64,000 nt of DNA from Isoetes taiwanensis (GCA_021234155.1 JAJEKV010000051.1:2236754-2300753), one strand, 5' to 3'. Numbered from the stretch's first letter, positions 1 to 11,100 are shown. Program-made: numbers and translations. Notes: generated by a model not told the origin, from the sequence alone.

Positions 1-185
1 AAGTGAAGCTTACACACACCTATTACTATCATTTCTAAAGTATCTTTCACTGGGAGTTTCCAAAGTCTCACCTATGCGAAGTTGACTCACATTTACTGCC
101 AATTCCAAAGTATCACACATGAGGAAAGTGTCACCCATGTGGCTGAACATTCATATCGATATTACTCAAACATCCATTTGACAAT
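1..185. repeat. Degenerate ~40-bp-unit repeat, copy 1
   Basis: The segment is made of imperfect units around the phrases ACTCACACCTACTAC and AAAGTATCACCCATG. It is a near copy of 2130-2365, including the run that ends in ATCTATGAGAAGCTT. No open frame of note is present. It is a left fragment of a larger repeat block that continues outside the window. Confidence 0.75.
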
Positions 186-900
186 CTATGAGAAGCTTGC
201 AAAGTTCTAAAAAAGCACTTCTATTTTTAAATTGAGGTGCTTATCCAAGCGCATCTAGATCATTCCGGAACATTCTAGAAGATTTTAGAAGATTCTAGAG
301 CTATCTAGAACATTCTTGAATTGATCACGCCTCACCCTTAACTATGTGTCTTCTTGCAAAGTTTCAAATAACTTTCTATTTTTAGACTGAAGTGCTTACC
401 CATGAGTATGTAGAACATTCTAGAACATTCTATTTTTAGAATCTGGTGCTCGCCTATGAGCACCTGGAACATTCTATTATGAGTGTTTTGCAAAGTTTCA
501 GACAACTTTCTATTTTTGGAGTGAGGGGCCAGGAGCATCTAGAACATTTTAGAACATTCTATTTTGAGTGTTCGTAAAGTTTCAAAAAACTTTCTATTTT
601 TAGACTGAGATGCTTACCCACGACCGTCTGGAACAATCTAGAACATTCTACTGTGAGTATCTGCAAAGTTCCAAAAAACTTGCTATTTTTAAACTGAGGT
701 GCTAAAAAACTTTCTATATTTAGACTGAGGCCCTTATTCTAAGCATTTAGAACATTCTATTTTAGCTTTTTGCAAAGCTCCAAAAAAACTTCTACTTTAG
801 ATTGAGGTGCTTACCCCACGAGCATCTAGATCATTCTAGAACATTCTAGAAAATTCTAGAGCTATCTAGAACATCTTAAAGCATTTTTGCACCCTTAACT
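186..900. repeat. ~100-bp repeat family with CATTCTAGAA decamer arrays, block 1
   Basis: Units follow the pattern GCAAAGTTTCAAAAAACTT, CTATTTTTAGACTGAGGTG, CTTACCCATGAGCATCTAG, then decamers of the form CATTCTAGAA. The decamers place TTC and GAA alternately every 5 bp, which is the heat-shock-element layout. The best run, 263-320, has twelve consecutive modules with three single mismatches. The block closely resembles 2400-3530 and 4085-4200, and the inverse of 19975-20460. It is non-coding; the short open frames inside are incidental. Confidence 0.8.
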
Positions 901-1110
901 GTATGTGAGCATGGGGGGTTTGGGAGGCAAAGGCCAGGGTTCGAATCCATCACACTATATGGACTTTTAAATGCCCCTTACTGGTTTGGAGAGGGAACAT
1001 GGAGGGCCGGTATCATGCCACATGGCGCCTGCTCGACCGTCGATGGGGCGTAGAATAGTCACGGTCGGGCCTGTTCTGTTGCACCGTTCCTCCGCTCGGC
1101 CTCGCCTCGG
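901..1110 (+). repeat. tRNA-derived SINE-like sequence, head damaged
   Basis: The run GGGTTCGAATCC near 938 is a good RNA polymerase III box B. The following body (gggccggtatcatgccac, then accgtcgatgggg) matches the SINE-like element at 4225-4430. The box A region is not clear here, so this copy is 5' damaged. It follows the decamer repeat block exactly as the other two copies do. Confidence 0.55.
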
Positions 1111-1440
1111 TTTGGACAGAAGCATGCCTACCAATGGTACTTTCATCTATGGGGACATTCTTTTGCTTTGCATTAATCTCTCGGCCTACCTCGGCTTGGA
1201 TAAATGCACTAATTCCTCCGTACCCATGTTTGTTAATATTCAAAGTACGACATCCCTATATTTTAAGGAACTTACCCATCTTACTCAGCATTCATTGCTC
1301 AACCCATGCATGAGTAGTTTACCACAACCTACACCTACTACAATGCAAGTCCATACATACATATGCTCTACTACCAATTCTAAGGTACTACTCATGAAGA
1401 ATACTACCAATTTCAAGGTATCATCTATGAGGAACGTACT
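1111..1440. other. Gene-free stretch
   Basis: No supported gene was seen. An open frame runs across 971-1459 on the plus strand, but it crosses the SINE-like body and enters the ~40-bp repeats. It has no recognisable domain, so it is treated as incidental. Confidence 0.5.
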
Positions 1441-2400
1441 CACGCCTACTACATTCTAGAATATCCCACGAGGAGCTTACTCACCTACTGCCAACTCCGA
1501 AGTATCACAGATGAGGAGCTGACTCACATCTACTGCCAACTTCAAAGTATCATTCATGTCGCTCAATGTCTATACCCATGTTACTCACATCCACTACAAT
1601 TTTAAACTATCACCCGTATGGAGCTTATATACACCTATTACCAACACCTACTTCCGATTCCAAAGTATCACCCATTGAGAGCTTACCCAAATTTGCAACC
1701 CCCATGAGAAGCAGACTCACATCTATAAGGAGCTTATTTAGCTGACTCACACCTATTACAACTATAAAGTATCACCCATGTGGAATTTACACACACCTAT
1801 TACTACCGCTTCCAAAGTATCCTCCACTGGGAGTTTACTCACACCTACTACTAACTCCCTTACTTACATCTACTACAATTTCAAAGTATCACCCATGTGG
1901 GGTTTATGGACCTACTATCAATTCGAAAGTATTGCCCATTGAGAGCTTACTCAAACTTGCTACAAATTCCAAAATCTCACCCATGAGAAGCTGATTTACA
2001 TCTATAAGGAGCTTATTGCCACCTATTGTCAATTAGGAGCTTAAGGCATCACCCATGAAAAGTGAACTCACATCTACTGTAAATTTGAAAGAATTATACA
2101 TACGGAGCTGACTCACACCTATTACAACTGCAAAGTGTCACCCACATGGAGCTTACACACACCTATTACTATCACTTCCAAAGTATCTTTCACTAGGAGC
2201 TTTCTCACACCTACTACTAATTTCAAAGTCCCACCTATGAGAAGTTGACTCACATTTACTGCCAATTCCAAAGTATCACACATGAGGAAAGTGTCACCCA
2301 TGCGGCTCAACATTCATATCGATGTTACTCAACATCCATTTGACAATCTATGAGAAGCTTACTGCTACCTATTACTAACTCTAAAGCATCACCCATGGGA
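1440..2400. repeat. Degenerate ~40-bp-unit repeat, copy 2
   Basis: About 950 bp is made of variants of a unit containing TCACATCTACTGCCAA, TTCAAAGTATCACCCATG and AGGAGCTGACTCAC. Unit length drifts around 40 bp. The right end, 2130-2365, is repeated at 1-185. This is a decayed minisatellite or the body of a larger dispersed repeat. Confidence 0.75.
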
Positions 2401-3530
2401 AATTTATTCACAGTTTGAAAACGTTCTATTCTTAGATGTGCAACTGAGCATCTAAGACATTCTAGAACATTCTATTTTATCTTCTTGCAAAGTTTCAAAA
2501 AACTTTTTATTTTTAGACTGAGATGCGTATCCATAAGCATCTGGAACATTTTGGAACATTCTATTTTTAGACTCCGGTGCTCATCCAGGATCATCTAGAA
2601 AATTCTAGAACATTCTATTCTGAGTATTTGTAAAGTTTCAAAGAACTTGCTATTTTTAGACTGAGCTGCTCACCCATGAGCACCTGGAACATTCTAGAAC
2701 ATTCTATTCTGAGTGTTTGCAAAGTTTCAAACAACTTTCTATTTTTGAAGTGAGCTATTTACTCAGGAGCATCTAGAACATTTTAGAAGATTCTATTTTG
2801 AGTGTTTGTTAAGTTTCAAAAAACTTGCTATTCTTAGACTAAGGTGCTTACCCATGCCCGTTTGGAACAATCTAGAATATTCTATTGTTAGTATTTGCAA
2901 AGTTTTCAAAAACTTGCTATTTTTAGACTGAGGTTTACCCATAAAAGAAAACTTTCTATATTAAGACTGAGGCACTTATCCTGAGCATCTAGAACATTCC
3001 AGAACATTCTATTTTAGCTTTCTGCAAGCTTTCAAAAATAAACTTCTATTTTTAGATTGAGGTGCTTACTCATGCGCATCTAGATCATTTCAGAACATTC
3101 TAGAAGATTTTAGAGGATCTAGAATATCCTAGAGCCTTCTTGAATTGATCATGCCTCACCCTTAACTATGTGTCTTCTTGCAAAGTTTCAAAGAACTTTC
3201 TATTCTTAGACTGACGTGCTTATCCATTAGAATCTAGAAAATCTATTTTTAGACTCCAGTGCGCACCCATGAGCACTTGGAACATTCTAGAATATTCTAT
3301 TTTGAGTGTTTGTAAGTTTCAAAAAAAAATTATTTTTAGACTGAGGTGCTTACCCATGACCGTCTAGAACAATCTAGAACATTCTATTGTGATTGCGAAG
3401 TTTCAAAAAATATGCTCTTTTTAGACTGAGGTACTTATCCATGAAAGAAAACTTTCTATATTGAGATTGAGGCTCTTAGTCTGAGCATCTAGAACATTCC
3501 AAAACATTCTATTTTTATCATAGAACATGC
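2400..3530. repeat. ~100-bp repeat family with CATTCTAGAA decamers, block 2
   Basis: The unit is the same as in 186-900, repeated about ten times with drift. The segment 3030-3200 is a near copy of 190-350. Many TCTAGAACATTCTA runs give 2 to 5 heat-shock-element-like modules each. No coding sequence was seen. Confidence 0.8.
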
Positions 3531-4085
3531 ATTTGGGCCGTCACCTGATGTTAGGAAGGGATTTCCTATTGGTGGGAAATGGATATGCAGCAGTGCTGTA
3601 ACGAGCTTGGCCCGTTAGCAGGCATGTAATTTACATTTCATTATTGATGTTTATGAACATTATTTCAATTGATCATTACATGAGAAATAAATACTATGGA
3701 TGAAGAGTTTATACTAAATCCATGTGATAAAACCAAAGGGCATCAGCTTTTATGAGGGTTTCTGGAAGGAGGCAGAAGGAGCAATTTTTGGCAGTTTTGG
3801 TGGCCGAAATTTGGAGCATCATATCCAATTCAGGTTGTTGGAAGGATTTTTTAATCAGCTTTCTGGATTGGGTCTGATAAGGCCGAAATTCATCCGTATG
3901 AGGGAGATATGGCAGAAAGAGTGAAGCTGTATCAGAATTGACTGCACCATTGTATCTCTTTATGCAGCTTGCTTCCTAGAGCTAGGAGCTGAAAGGAGGG
4001 GATATTTTGAGAAGAAAAATAGATACAAGGAGTCAAAGGATCATCATTGAAGTGGTTCTCAGGTGGGTGGTTTGCCGCTTACACC
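3531..4085. other. Unidentified insert within the repeat block
   Basis: About 550 bp of different composition interrupts the decamer family, which resumes at 4090. A 66-residue open frame at 3724-3924 (plus) has no recognisable motif. No inverted repeats or target duplications were found at the edges by eye. It could be a solo LTR or an older transposon fragment. Confidence 0.35.
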
Positions 4086-4215
4086 AAGGGAAGCTCTTCT
4101 ACTTTTAGATTGAGGTGCTTACTCATGAGCGTCTAGATCATTCAGGACATTCTAAAAGATTCTAGAGTTACCTAGATAGAGCCTTGAATTAATCATGCTT
4201 TATTCTTAATTGTGT
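4086..4215. repeat. Decamer repeat family, final unit
   Basis: The family resumes with CTTTTAGATTGAGGTGCTTA and a run of CATTCAGGACATTCTAAAAG type. It then passes into the SINE-like head, the same order as at 850-930 and, inverted, at 19.9 kb. Confidence 0.7.
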
Positions 4216-4224
4216 TTTTTAACA

Positions 4225-4440
4225 AACCAATGCTTGGCCTAGCGGTAGGTATGGGGGGTTTAGGGGCCAAGGATCAGGGTTCGAATCCTCATACTACATG
4301 AGACTTTTAAAAGCCCCCCACTGAGTTGGAGGGAAAACATGGCGGGCCGAGATCACGCCACGTGATGCATCCTTTACCGTCGATGGGGTTGGAGTTACCG
4401 ACTCACTCACTCACGAAATAAATCCTTATAACTTAAAAAA
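4225..4440 (+). repeat. tRNA-derived SINE-like element
   Basis: The head has a box A-like TGGCCTAGCGGTAGG (near 4235) and a perfect box B GGGTTCGAATCC (near 4278). Their spacing fits an internal Pol III promoter. A non-tRNA body follows, ending in a short A-rich tail near 4432-4442. Related sequences lie at 901-1110 and, on the other strand, at 19850-19935. No clear target-site duplication was seen. Confidence 0.6.
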
Positions 4441-4446
4441 AGAAAT

Positions 4447-4466
4447 TGCCCACCTTCGGTGGGCAT
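4447..4466. repeat. Perfect 8-bp hairpin
   Basis: TGCCCACC and GGTGGGCA flank a 3-nt TTC loop. No CTRR follows at the spacing expected of a Helitron end, so its meaning is unknown. Confidence 0.5.
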
Positions 4467-4469
4467 TCC

Positions 4470-6235
4470 ATGTGATATTTTCAATGAGATTATCCTGAAA
4501 AACATACGCTTGTATATTGCCAAAAATAAACAACTATTAAAAAAGCATAGGTATTTGCGTGTATGTAAAATACAATATAAAATCTCTTTATTTTACTTTT
4601 TTTTTCTGCTTTCTACGTTAGAGAGTTACCACAAATTTATTTGCCAATTGTATGCATAAATACTTAGTCTTGCAACGACAATAGATGCTAAAGAATAAGT
4701 ATGACAATAATAAAATTAAATAGGCGAAACCTAATATAGTTCATAGGCATAAGTTGGAAACTTGTAAATGTTTCCACTACTATATTCATCGTATTGATGT
4801 AGACAACTATACGATACATATGTCCATACCTTAGAATTTCATCATGTGCTTTCCAAACATAGCATTCCAATATGAAAGGGGCAAATGAAGATCCATTAGG
4901 ACATGATACTAGCATGAGATATTGATCCTGTGACTTTTTTATTATATGGCATGTTACAATTACAATCACATTATAAACGTCATATTAACATTTAACAATT
5001 CCATTACTTAATACTAAAGGGGACTTTAAAAGGTGCTGAAAAAATTAGGTTCTTTTTTGTTTGACAATATTTCTCTTAATGCTTGTAAAAAAATATGTTC
5101 TTTTTGTTTGACAATATTTCTCTTAATGCTTATGAGAAGAAAAGAGATAGTTAAGAAAGCCGCCCGATCTATAAGATCAAACTGTACATTATGGGTGTAT
5201 TTGAAACCTTTAAGTTTGGGTTTCTTGTACATTGGGCTACGATAGAGGGATTCTTATTTCTTAATAGGGTTGATTCATCATGAAATTGTACATGTAAGGT
5301 CCTGAATTTTGTTAAACTTGGAGGAGCTTGAACGTAAGCATGAGTTCTCTTTTCTCAACCCTAGCATTTTAATGTTGATTTATCAAGCAATTGTACATGT
5401 AAGTTTGGTTAAACTTTATAAGGTTTTGTTAACTTTTGTTGGGCTTGAATATATGCATTGGTAATTCCTTAACCTTTGTTCAACTTGGAGAAGCTTGAAT
5501 ATATGTATTGGTAGTACCTGCATATTGCGTATTCATGGAGTTGAATGTAATTTGGATTGGCATCCTTTTTGTTTTAACATGCGTCTTCATTTCTATCCAT
5601 GCAGCATATGTAGAATAGCCTATAGAATAATCATAGCCAAACAACATATATAATTTATAGAATATATCGCTTTTCTTCTTAGCTTTGTTTGCCATGAACA
5701 TTCGTCAACAACTTCCTATGTTTACCAAGTCTCGGGTAAAAATAAACATTTCAAAGCATGACTTTCTCGAAACTTTAGCTTGCTATGTTTTGTCTAGCTT
5801 GACTGCCCTGGAATGTCTTGATTCTAACATGTGGATTACCTTATCACAACATTAGTTTTGTGTTGAACAAAACTCAACAGAACAGAATGTATAAGCATGC
5901 ATTCTTACCACATAAATGGTATGCAAATATCTTTTTGGAAATATCTATTGCAGCTTCCGGGATTACATCATGTATGCTAAAGAAGATGTCCTCCCAGCAT
6001 AAAAAAGCATCTTGATGTAGTGATTATGTAGAATGCCTGATGCAACCTTTATGATCTAGAAGAATAAAGTAACGTCCATACATGTAGATCCAATGATCAT
6101 ATGGAACAACATATGCCCTGAGAAAGGCGCTGCTTGCATTGTGATAAATTGTATATATGTAGAAAGATTGAACTCCAAATGGTTTTAGATATTGAGAGAC
6201 ATGCCTACTATCGACAGAATGTGCTGTCTAGAATA
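4470..6235. other. Gene-poor AT-rich stretch
   Basis: Only short open frames of 60-93 codons are present, with no recognisable domains. A phrase (TTTGACAATATTTCTCTTAA) is tandemly duplicated with a period near 48 bp at about 5049-5132. A looser repeat (GCTTGAATATATGCATTGG and variants) lies at 5290-5520. No gene can be supported. Confidence 0.45.
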
Positions 6236-6239
6236 ACAA

Positions 6240-6445
6240 AAACAGCAACAGCACAAATATGGTCACTAAATTCAATTCCAACTTCTTTACAGGCGAGCTC
6301 AATACTCTTATGATACGCTTGAGATTGAAGGTGATTTCCAACTTGTATCACAGCCAACATTGGGGACAATTCCCTTGATGTCACATATACTTCTTTGGCA
6401 ATATTTAGCTTAATTTCTTGAACAATCGTCCCTCCAATCTTAAAT
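6240..6445 (-). pseudogene. Fragment of a FolD-like methylenetetrahydrofolate dehydrogenase/cyclohydrolase gene
   Basis: On the minus strand, after an AG at about 6440, one frame reads an IGGTIVQEIKLNIAKEV segment. It continues with PMLAVIQVG and SQAYHKSIELACKEVGIEF. This matches the N-terminal catalytic fold of bifunctional FolD proteins, which oxidise 5,10-methylene-THF and hydrolyse 5,10-methenyl-THF. The usual YV..K.KAC.EVGI region is recognisable, with Tyr kept and the usual Lys replaced. No further FolD exons were found nearby, and an LTR element begins about 80 bp upstream. It is probably a captured or broken exon. Pseudogene status is inference. Confidence 0.6.
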
Positions 6446-6522
6446 GCAGTGAATCATGTCCTTTTCCTGCTTTCTCTTCTCTCTTCCTTTCCTCTTTTTC
6501 CAATGCTCTTTTACCGTTCCCT

Positions 6523-7180
6523 TGATATAGTTATGGTAGCTCGGGGGAGTGGCCTTGAACGTTGGTCTTGGTGGACTAGCATGGGTGTGTGAGATTGACG
6601 AAATAATGGCAAGGCAAGGTAGACATATTGGCAAAGACATCTTGTTTAGCAATAGTTTAATAATATCTTAAGAGATATTATCTAATGGCTAAGGATTGCA
6701 TGGCTTTGGCTTGAATTAGGAAGAGCCGTAATTAGAAAAGGGACGGGCTTTTAGAAAAGGGGTCAGCAACGGATTTAGATAGAGGCCTGCATCGATTCTT
6801 CAGGGACAACATCAATGGCCGTCATTCAGCAGCCGGATTATCTCCTTCAAACAGCTGCAGGCGGAACTGCCAGGATCAGCTTCATCAACGGCCTTCCGGA
6901 TTCCAGTCGTTTCCAACTAGCTGCCGCTGTCGACCTTGTTGAACCAGCCTTGAGCCAGCTTCGCCCATAAACCGGTTGAGATTTCTTTTGCCGGAAACTC
7001 TGAACCTTGCCTTGAAGGATTGCCATTGCCTTCTCCTTAGCCATTAATTCTGCCAGATCTCAACACCGGTTGGCCCGGTTGGGTGGAGAACTGCCATAAA
7101 TCGCCTTGTATTGTGGAATTTCCTCTAGTTTCGGTGAACTAGAGCCGGATCTGCTAGAGCTATTGGAGTAGCTCATATCA
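6523..7180 (+). repeat. 5' LTR of the gag-only element
   Basis: It begins TGATATAG and ends CTCATATCA, so it has the canonical TG...CA ends with a short inverted TGATAT/ATATCA. It is 658 bp long. A 65-codon antisense frame is shared by both LTRs only because the LTRs are copies of each other. Confidence 0.85.
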
Positions 7181-7182
7181 AT

Positions 7183-7195
7183 TGGTATCAGAGCC
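7183..7195 (+). promoter_or_regulatory. Primer-binding site, tRNA-iMet type
   Basis: TGGTATCAGAGCC lies 2 nt after the LTR. It is complementary to the 3' end of plant initiator methionine tRNA, the usual primer of plant LTR retrotransposons. Confidence 0.9.
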
Positions 7196-7222
7196 TGATA
7201 ATTCTGCACTGGTAAAGCATTT

Positions 7223-8380
7223 ATGGCATCCAATTCAGGATCAACAAATGCAGAGACTTACTGGAAAGCAATTACCTCAGCTTATACAGCGGCAAACCAG
7301 ATGGGAATTTCCATGCCTGAATCTCAAGAAGAGGCTATCAGGAAATTAGAGCATCTGGCGATTGCACTGGATTATGTAAGTGAGGAATTGTTGCAGAATA
7401 TGAGAACCCCTGCACCTCCGCTACCTTCTGAACCTGCTCCCATAAATCCGCCTCCTCCCAATGAAGAAGAAATTCTTCCTGGCAAGAAGAATAAGTGCAA
7501 ATGGTTAGAAAAGTCCGACATGCCTTCTTTCCGTGGATATCCTGCTAAGCCCACACAGGTTATCGGATTTCTGAGCACCTGGGAGCCGTTCTTGAAGAGA
7601 GTTGAAGCAACGGAGGAAGAAAAGTTAGGCGCCATGGATATATATTTAAAAGGCACTGTGGTGGCAGGGAAGAAAGAGACTAGATCCAGTAATAAGTAAT
7701 TGGGACGATTTTAGGAAGGAGTTTGAAGCGCAATACCTGCCTCCAGATTATTTCCAAGTAATTCAAAGAGAATGAGATCATATTCAACAAACAGAGAAGG
7801 AGACTGTGAATGATTTCACTATGAAATTCAATCACTTGGCTGCGCAGATGAATAACATGGACGCTCAGGAATTGAAGAGAAAGTATATCAACGGATTACG
7901 TACGAATATCTTCAGCGAGGTTAGCTACTCCAGGCCCAAGGACTTACGAGATGCCATAATTTATGCATCTGCTGCTGAGTTAAAGATTAACCCAAAAGCA
8001 AAAAGAAGTTATGCATAGCAGCCATACACCAGCCCAGATGACGAGAATGAGGGAAAACGGAAAAGGAAAAGGAGAAAGGGCATCTGAGCAAAAGAAAGGA
8101 AGTATGGTAAGTCCAGAGAAATACGTTGTTGAATCCATTGTGGTGGAAATCACTATCAGAGGTATTGCCCTGAGAATAAAGCTGTTATAAGGTTTGGATA
8201 TCCTCCACAGCCACGAAAAAGCATTGAAGGACAAATGCATAATGTTCACATAGAGGAAATAGATCCAGATTTATATGAAGCTGAGAAGTTAAAAGCAGAG
8301 AAGAAAACGGCTCACGTAGCGCATATGGAAGAAGAGAACAGCAAACTGAAGATAGGTTACCATTTGTCTGGTAAATAATA
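7223..8380 (+). pseudogene. gag: Retrotransposon gag, frameshifted
   Basis: The first frame, 7223-7699 (158 codons), has a proline-rich linker and the start of a capsid domain (PSFRGYPAKPTQVIGFL). After a frame change, 7806-8018 carries the typical VNDFTMKFNHLAAQMN and YINGLRTNIF capsid C-terminal pattern of Retrotrans_gag. A CCHC knuckle of C-x2-C-x4-H-x4-C form lies at about 8127-8168, with a TGA between its first two cysteines. Gag would form the virus-like particle and bind RNA. At least one frameshift and one stop make it non-functional. Confidence 0.8.
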
Positions 8381-8809
8381 GCATGATTAAGGATTCAGTC
8401 TAGAATTTAGATATTTTATATCCGAAATTGTTATATTTCCTTAAGATGATTGTTCATGCCATTAATAAAATACAAAACTATGGTTGGTGCCATACTTGTA
8501 AACATTAATGGACTAATTTGCAATTTTAGATTGGTATCTAAGCAAATTGCAAACCAGTAGTTGGTGCAAAATTCTTATAAACTTGACCCAGTTCTTGTAT
8601 TAGGAAGTTTAATTAAATTAGAATAAACTTAGGATTTACCTTATCCAAACCTTTAGCCTCAGCAAATGTGGTCATCATGAATAGTTGGTGCTATTTGTGA
8701 GATCATTACCTTAAACCTGAACCTAAAATGTATTGAGTTGGTGCTCAATTGGATAAATTAAGTTGGTGCTTAATTTGTTTATGGACACAACTGAGGTCAG
8801 TTGCCTTCA

Positions 8810-8822
8810 GAAAGGGAGGAAC
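8810..8822 (+). promoter_or_regulatory. Polypurine tract
   Basis: GAAAGGGAGGAAC lies directly before the 3' LTR, where plus-strand DNA synthesis would be primed. Confidence 0.75.
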
Positions 8823-9482
8823 TGATATGGTTATGGTGGCTCGGGGGAGTGGCCTTGAACGTTGGTCTTGGTGGACTAGCATGGGTGTGTGAGATTGGCG
8901 AAATAATGGCAAGGCAAGGCAGACATGTTAGCAAAGACGTCTTGTTTAGCAGTAGTTTAATAACATCTTATGAGATATTATCTAATGGCTAAGGATTGCA
9001 TGGCTTTGGCTTGAATTAGGAAGAGCCGTAATTAGAAAAGGGAATCAGACTTTTAGAAAAGGGGTCAGCAACGGATTTAGATAGAGGCCTGCATCGATTC
9101 TTCAGGGACAACACCAACGGCCGCCATTCAACAGCCGGATTATCTCCTTCAAACAGCTGCAGCCAAAACTGCCAGGATCAGCTTCATCAACGGCCTTCCG
9201 GATTCCAGTCGTTTCCAACTAGCTGCCGCTGTCGACCTTGCTGAACCAGCCTTGAGCCAGCTTCGCCCATAAACCGGTTGAGATTTCCTTTGCCGGAAAC
9301 TCTGAACCTTGCCTTGAAGAATTGCCATTGCCTTCTGCTTAGCCATTAATTCTGCCAGATCTCAACACTGGTTGGCCCGGTTGGGTGGAGGACTGCCATA
9401 AATCGCCTTGTATTGTGAAATTTCCTCTAGTTTCGGTGAACTAGAGCCGGATCTGCTAGAGCTATTGGAGTAGCTCATATGA
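8823..9482 (+). repeat. 3' LTR of the gag-only element
   Basis: It is a 660-bp copy of 6523-7180. It starts TGATATGG and ends CATATGA; the terminal CA has mutated to GA. It is followed directly by TCCCT, the target duplication. Confidence 0.85.
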
Positions 9483-9729
9483 TCCCTTTCTCCCTTGCCT
9501 CTTCTTTTCCTTTCCTTTTCCCATGACATCCCTTCCCTTGTTCCTTTCCTCACCCTTTCTCTCTTCCTCTTTTTTTCATGCACTTTTTCCCCAGTATATT
9601 GATTACATAACTCTCGAGAACCATCTTCCATTGGCAGACCTTGAATAATGCCATCTTAGGTAGCCTAGAGAAAAGATGGGATAACGGCTCGCCTTGAAAA
9701 AGTACGCTAGACCTTGAAGACATATAAAG

Positions 9730-10260
9730 CTTCATGACATTACTTTAAATGACCCCCGAACCCAAGAGCAAGAAGATACTTCTCCAAGAAACCGCAATTA
9801 ATATTATTGTAAGCTTTAGCAAAACCAAGCTTAAGATATGCCGCTCTATGATCCGGTAACTGAGCCCAATGTATTCCCGCATATGCAGTAGCCATGTTGT
9901 TGAGAATACATCGTCGAGTGAGAAAGCTAAATTGTGTTGACGAGATAGAATTAGCCAAAATGTCTCGAACGTTTTCTGCCAATATCTCAGAAGAGATCTT
10001 CTAGATAGAGGAAAGCAATGTAATAGATCACCAGTCAAAAATAATCTTGGGTTCCTTGCTCTTTGGAATGAAAGAGATGCAACCTGTGTTCAAAATCTTA
10101 TCAAAGCACCAAAATCTCTAAAACTCACAATAGGCATCATATACGTCATCCTCCAGTACAATTCAATAGGGAAGCCATCAAGACTAGGGCATTTATCCTT
10201 TTGTAAGAGAGCCACAACTCCTTTTAAATCCTCCTTCACAATATTAGACTAAAAAAATAA
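9730..10260 (-). pseudogene. LINE reverse transcriptase fragment (L1-like)
   Basis: The minus strand contains, across several frames, the RT pattern of plant L1 elements. It runs from an SLDGFPIELYW-like motif, through KEPKI-type spacing, to FSFLTRRCILNN and YLKLGFAKAYNNI, the usual LKxDFxKAYD region with the catalytic Asp replaced. Stops and shifts are frequent. The catalytic YADD box is not present, so the piece is truncated at its 3' side near 9735. Confidence 0.6.
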
Positions 10261-10264
10261 CCTC

Positions 10265-10675
10265 TGCTCTTCAAAAACAATGCGACGCACCTTAATCAAC
10301 ATAGACAATTGCATATCCTGGCAATGGATGTTATGCAAAAAAAGAAGAGAAGTGCTTATGAAGATACTACTTAAGATGCACAGGATCAAAGATAAAAAAT
10401 CCATTTGGCAACATCAAAGAATGTATAAACCTGACAAGTTTCCTTCGTCCTCCAGCAGCAAAAGAGAACCGAGTACATCTATCTCTATCCTTGAATCATT
10501 GCAACCCCGTCTTCACCTTGGCTTCCGTAACTCTTAGAATTTCCATAGCCTTGATCTGAGATAGTAACTTCTTTTCTCTAACTCTACTGGTAGGGCCACG
10601 AGAACGGAGTAATTCTAATTCCTAGTACAATGAAGACAATGGTCCTCTAGCTTAGCAGCTCTGACTCTCCCCCAT
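10265..10675. other. No supported gene
   Basis: Short open frames only. The stretch lies between a minus-strand and a plus-strand LINE piece and may be decayed LINE sequence. No motif could be identified. Confidence 0.3.
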
Positions 10676-11100
10676 TCTGTTGCAAACGATAAGCTCACAT
10701 AGACTTAGTGTTGAAGTAGACAGGTGGAATTATATTCCTCATGAGCTTAGACTATGTAAGATATGTGAGGCAGGGATACTTGAAGATGAAGAACATGTAC
10801 TTCTACATTGCCCTGCTTATAGAGATATTCCAGAGAAGTATGATGTATGTGCTGACATGTTGATGGCTTTCTTTAATTTTTCAGAATCACGTATTGGAAT
10901 ATGTATCATTGATATTTTAGAGCATAGGAACGATGTTTAAGAATCTTAAAAGTAGAGTTAGAGGTAGGAGAGACTAATACATTACTATCATAGAATGCAT
11001 TAGATGATTTATTTTATAATGTTGAATGTATAAGTTGAACGACTTATAGACCTGGCAGTCTCACAGACGTAATAATCAAATTTCATTTCATTTCATTTCT
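10676..11100 (+). mobile_element. 3' fragment of a LINE with (CATTT)n-type tail
   Basis: An 86-codon frame (10680-10940) holds the C-terminal zinc motif CKICEAGILEDEEHVLLHC (C-x2-C...H...C). The same motif ends the minus-strand LINEs at 44.1 and 57.1 kb. It is followed by the shared 3' UTR end (CAGTCTCACAGACGTAATAA) and a CATTT repeat tail at about 11083-11098. Only the extreme 3' end is present, which is typical 5' truncation. It belongs to the same family as LINE-A, -B and -C but in the opposite orientation. Confidence 0.8.

Larger units (their letters stand above)
6523..9482 (+). mobile_element. Gag-only (TR-GAG-like) LTR retrotransposon with intact borders
   Basis: Two LTRs (6523-7180 and 8823-9482) are flanked by the 5-bp target duplication TCCCT (6518-6522 and 9483-9487). 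The order is LTR, initiator-Met primer-binding site, gag with a zinc knuckle, spacer, purine tract, LTR. No protease, reverse transcriptase or integrase is present. The element would depend on a Ty3/gypsy partner for mobility. The LTRs differ at roughly 30 of 658 positions by hand count (about 4.5%), so it is not recent. Confidence 0.85.

Noticed and set aside
971-1459. 162-codon plus-strand frame
   Set aside because: It crosses from a SINE-like body into ~40-bp repeats and shows no domain.
186-3530. Regular repeats that might suggest a CRISPR array
   Set aside because: Units drift in length and sequence, there are no unique spacers of fixed size, and the surroundings are clearly eukaryotic.
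4447-4466. Hairpin as a possible Helitron end or terminator
   Set aside because: No CTRR follows on either strand at 5-15 nt and no matching 5' TC end was seen. A bacterial-type terminator makes no sense here.
6847-7044. 65-codon minus-strand frame conserved at 9149-9346
   Set aside because: Both lie inside the two LTRs of one element. Their similarity comes from LTR duplication, with no further sign of coding.
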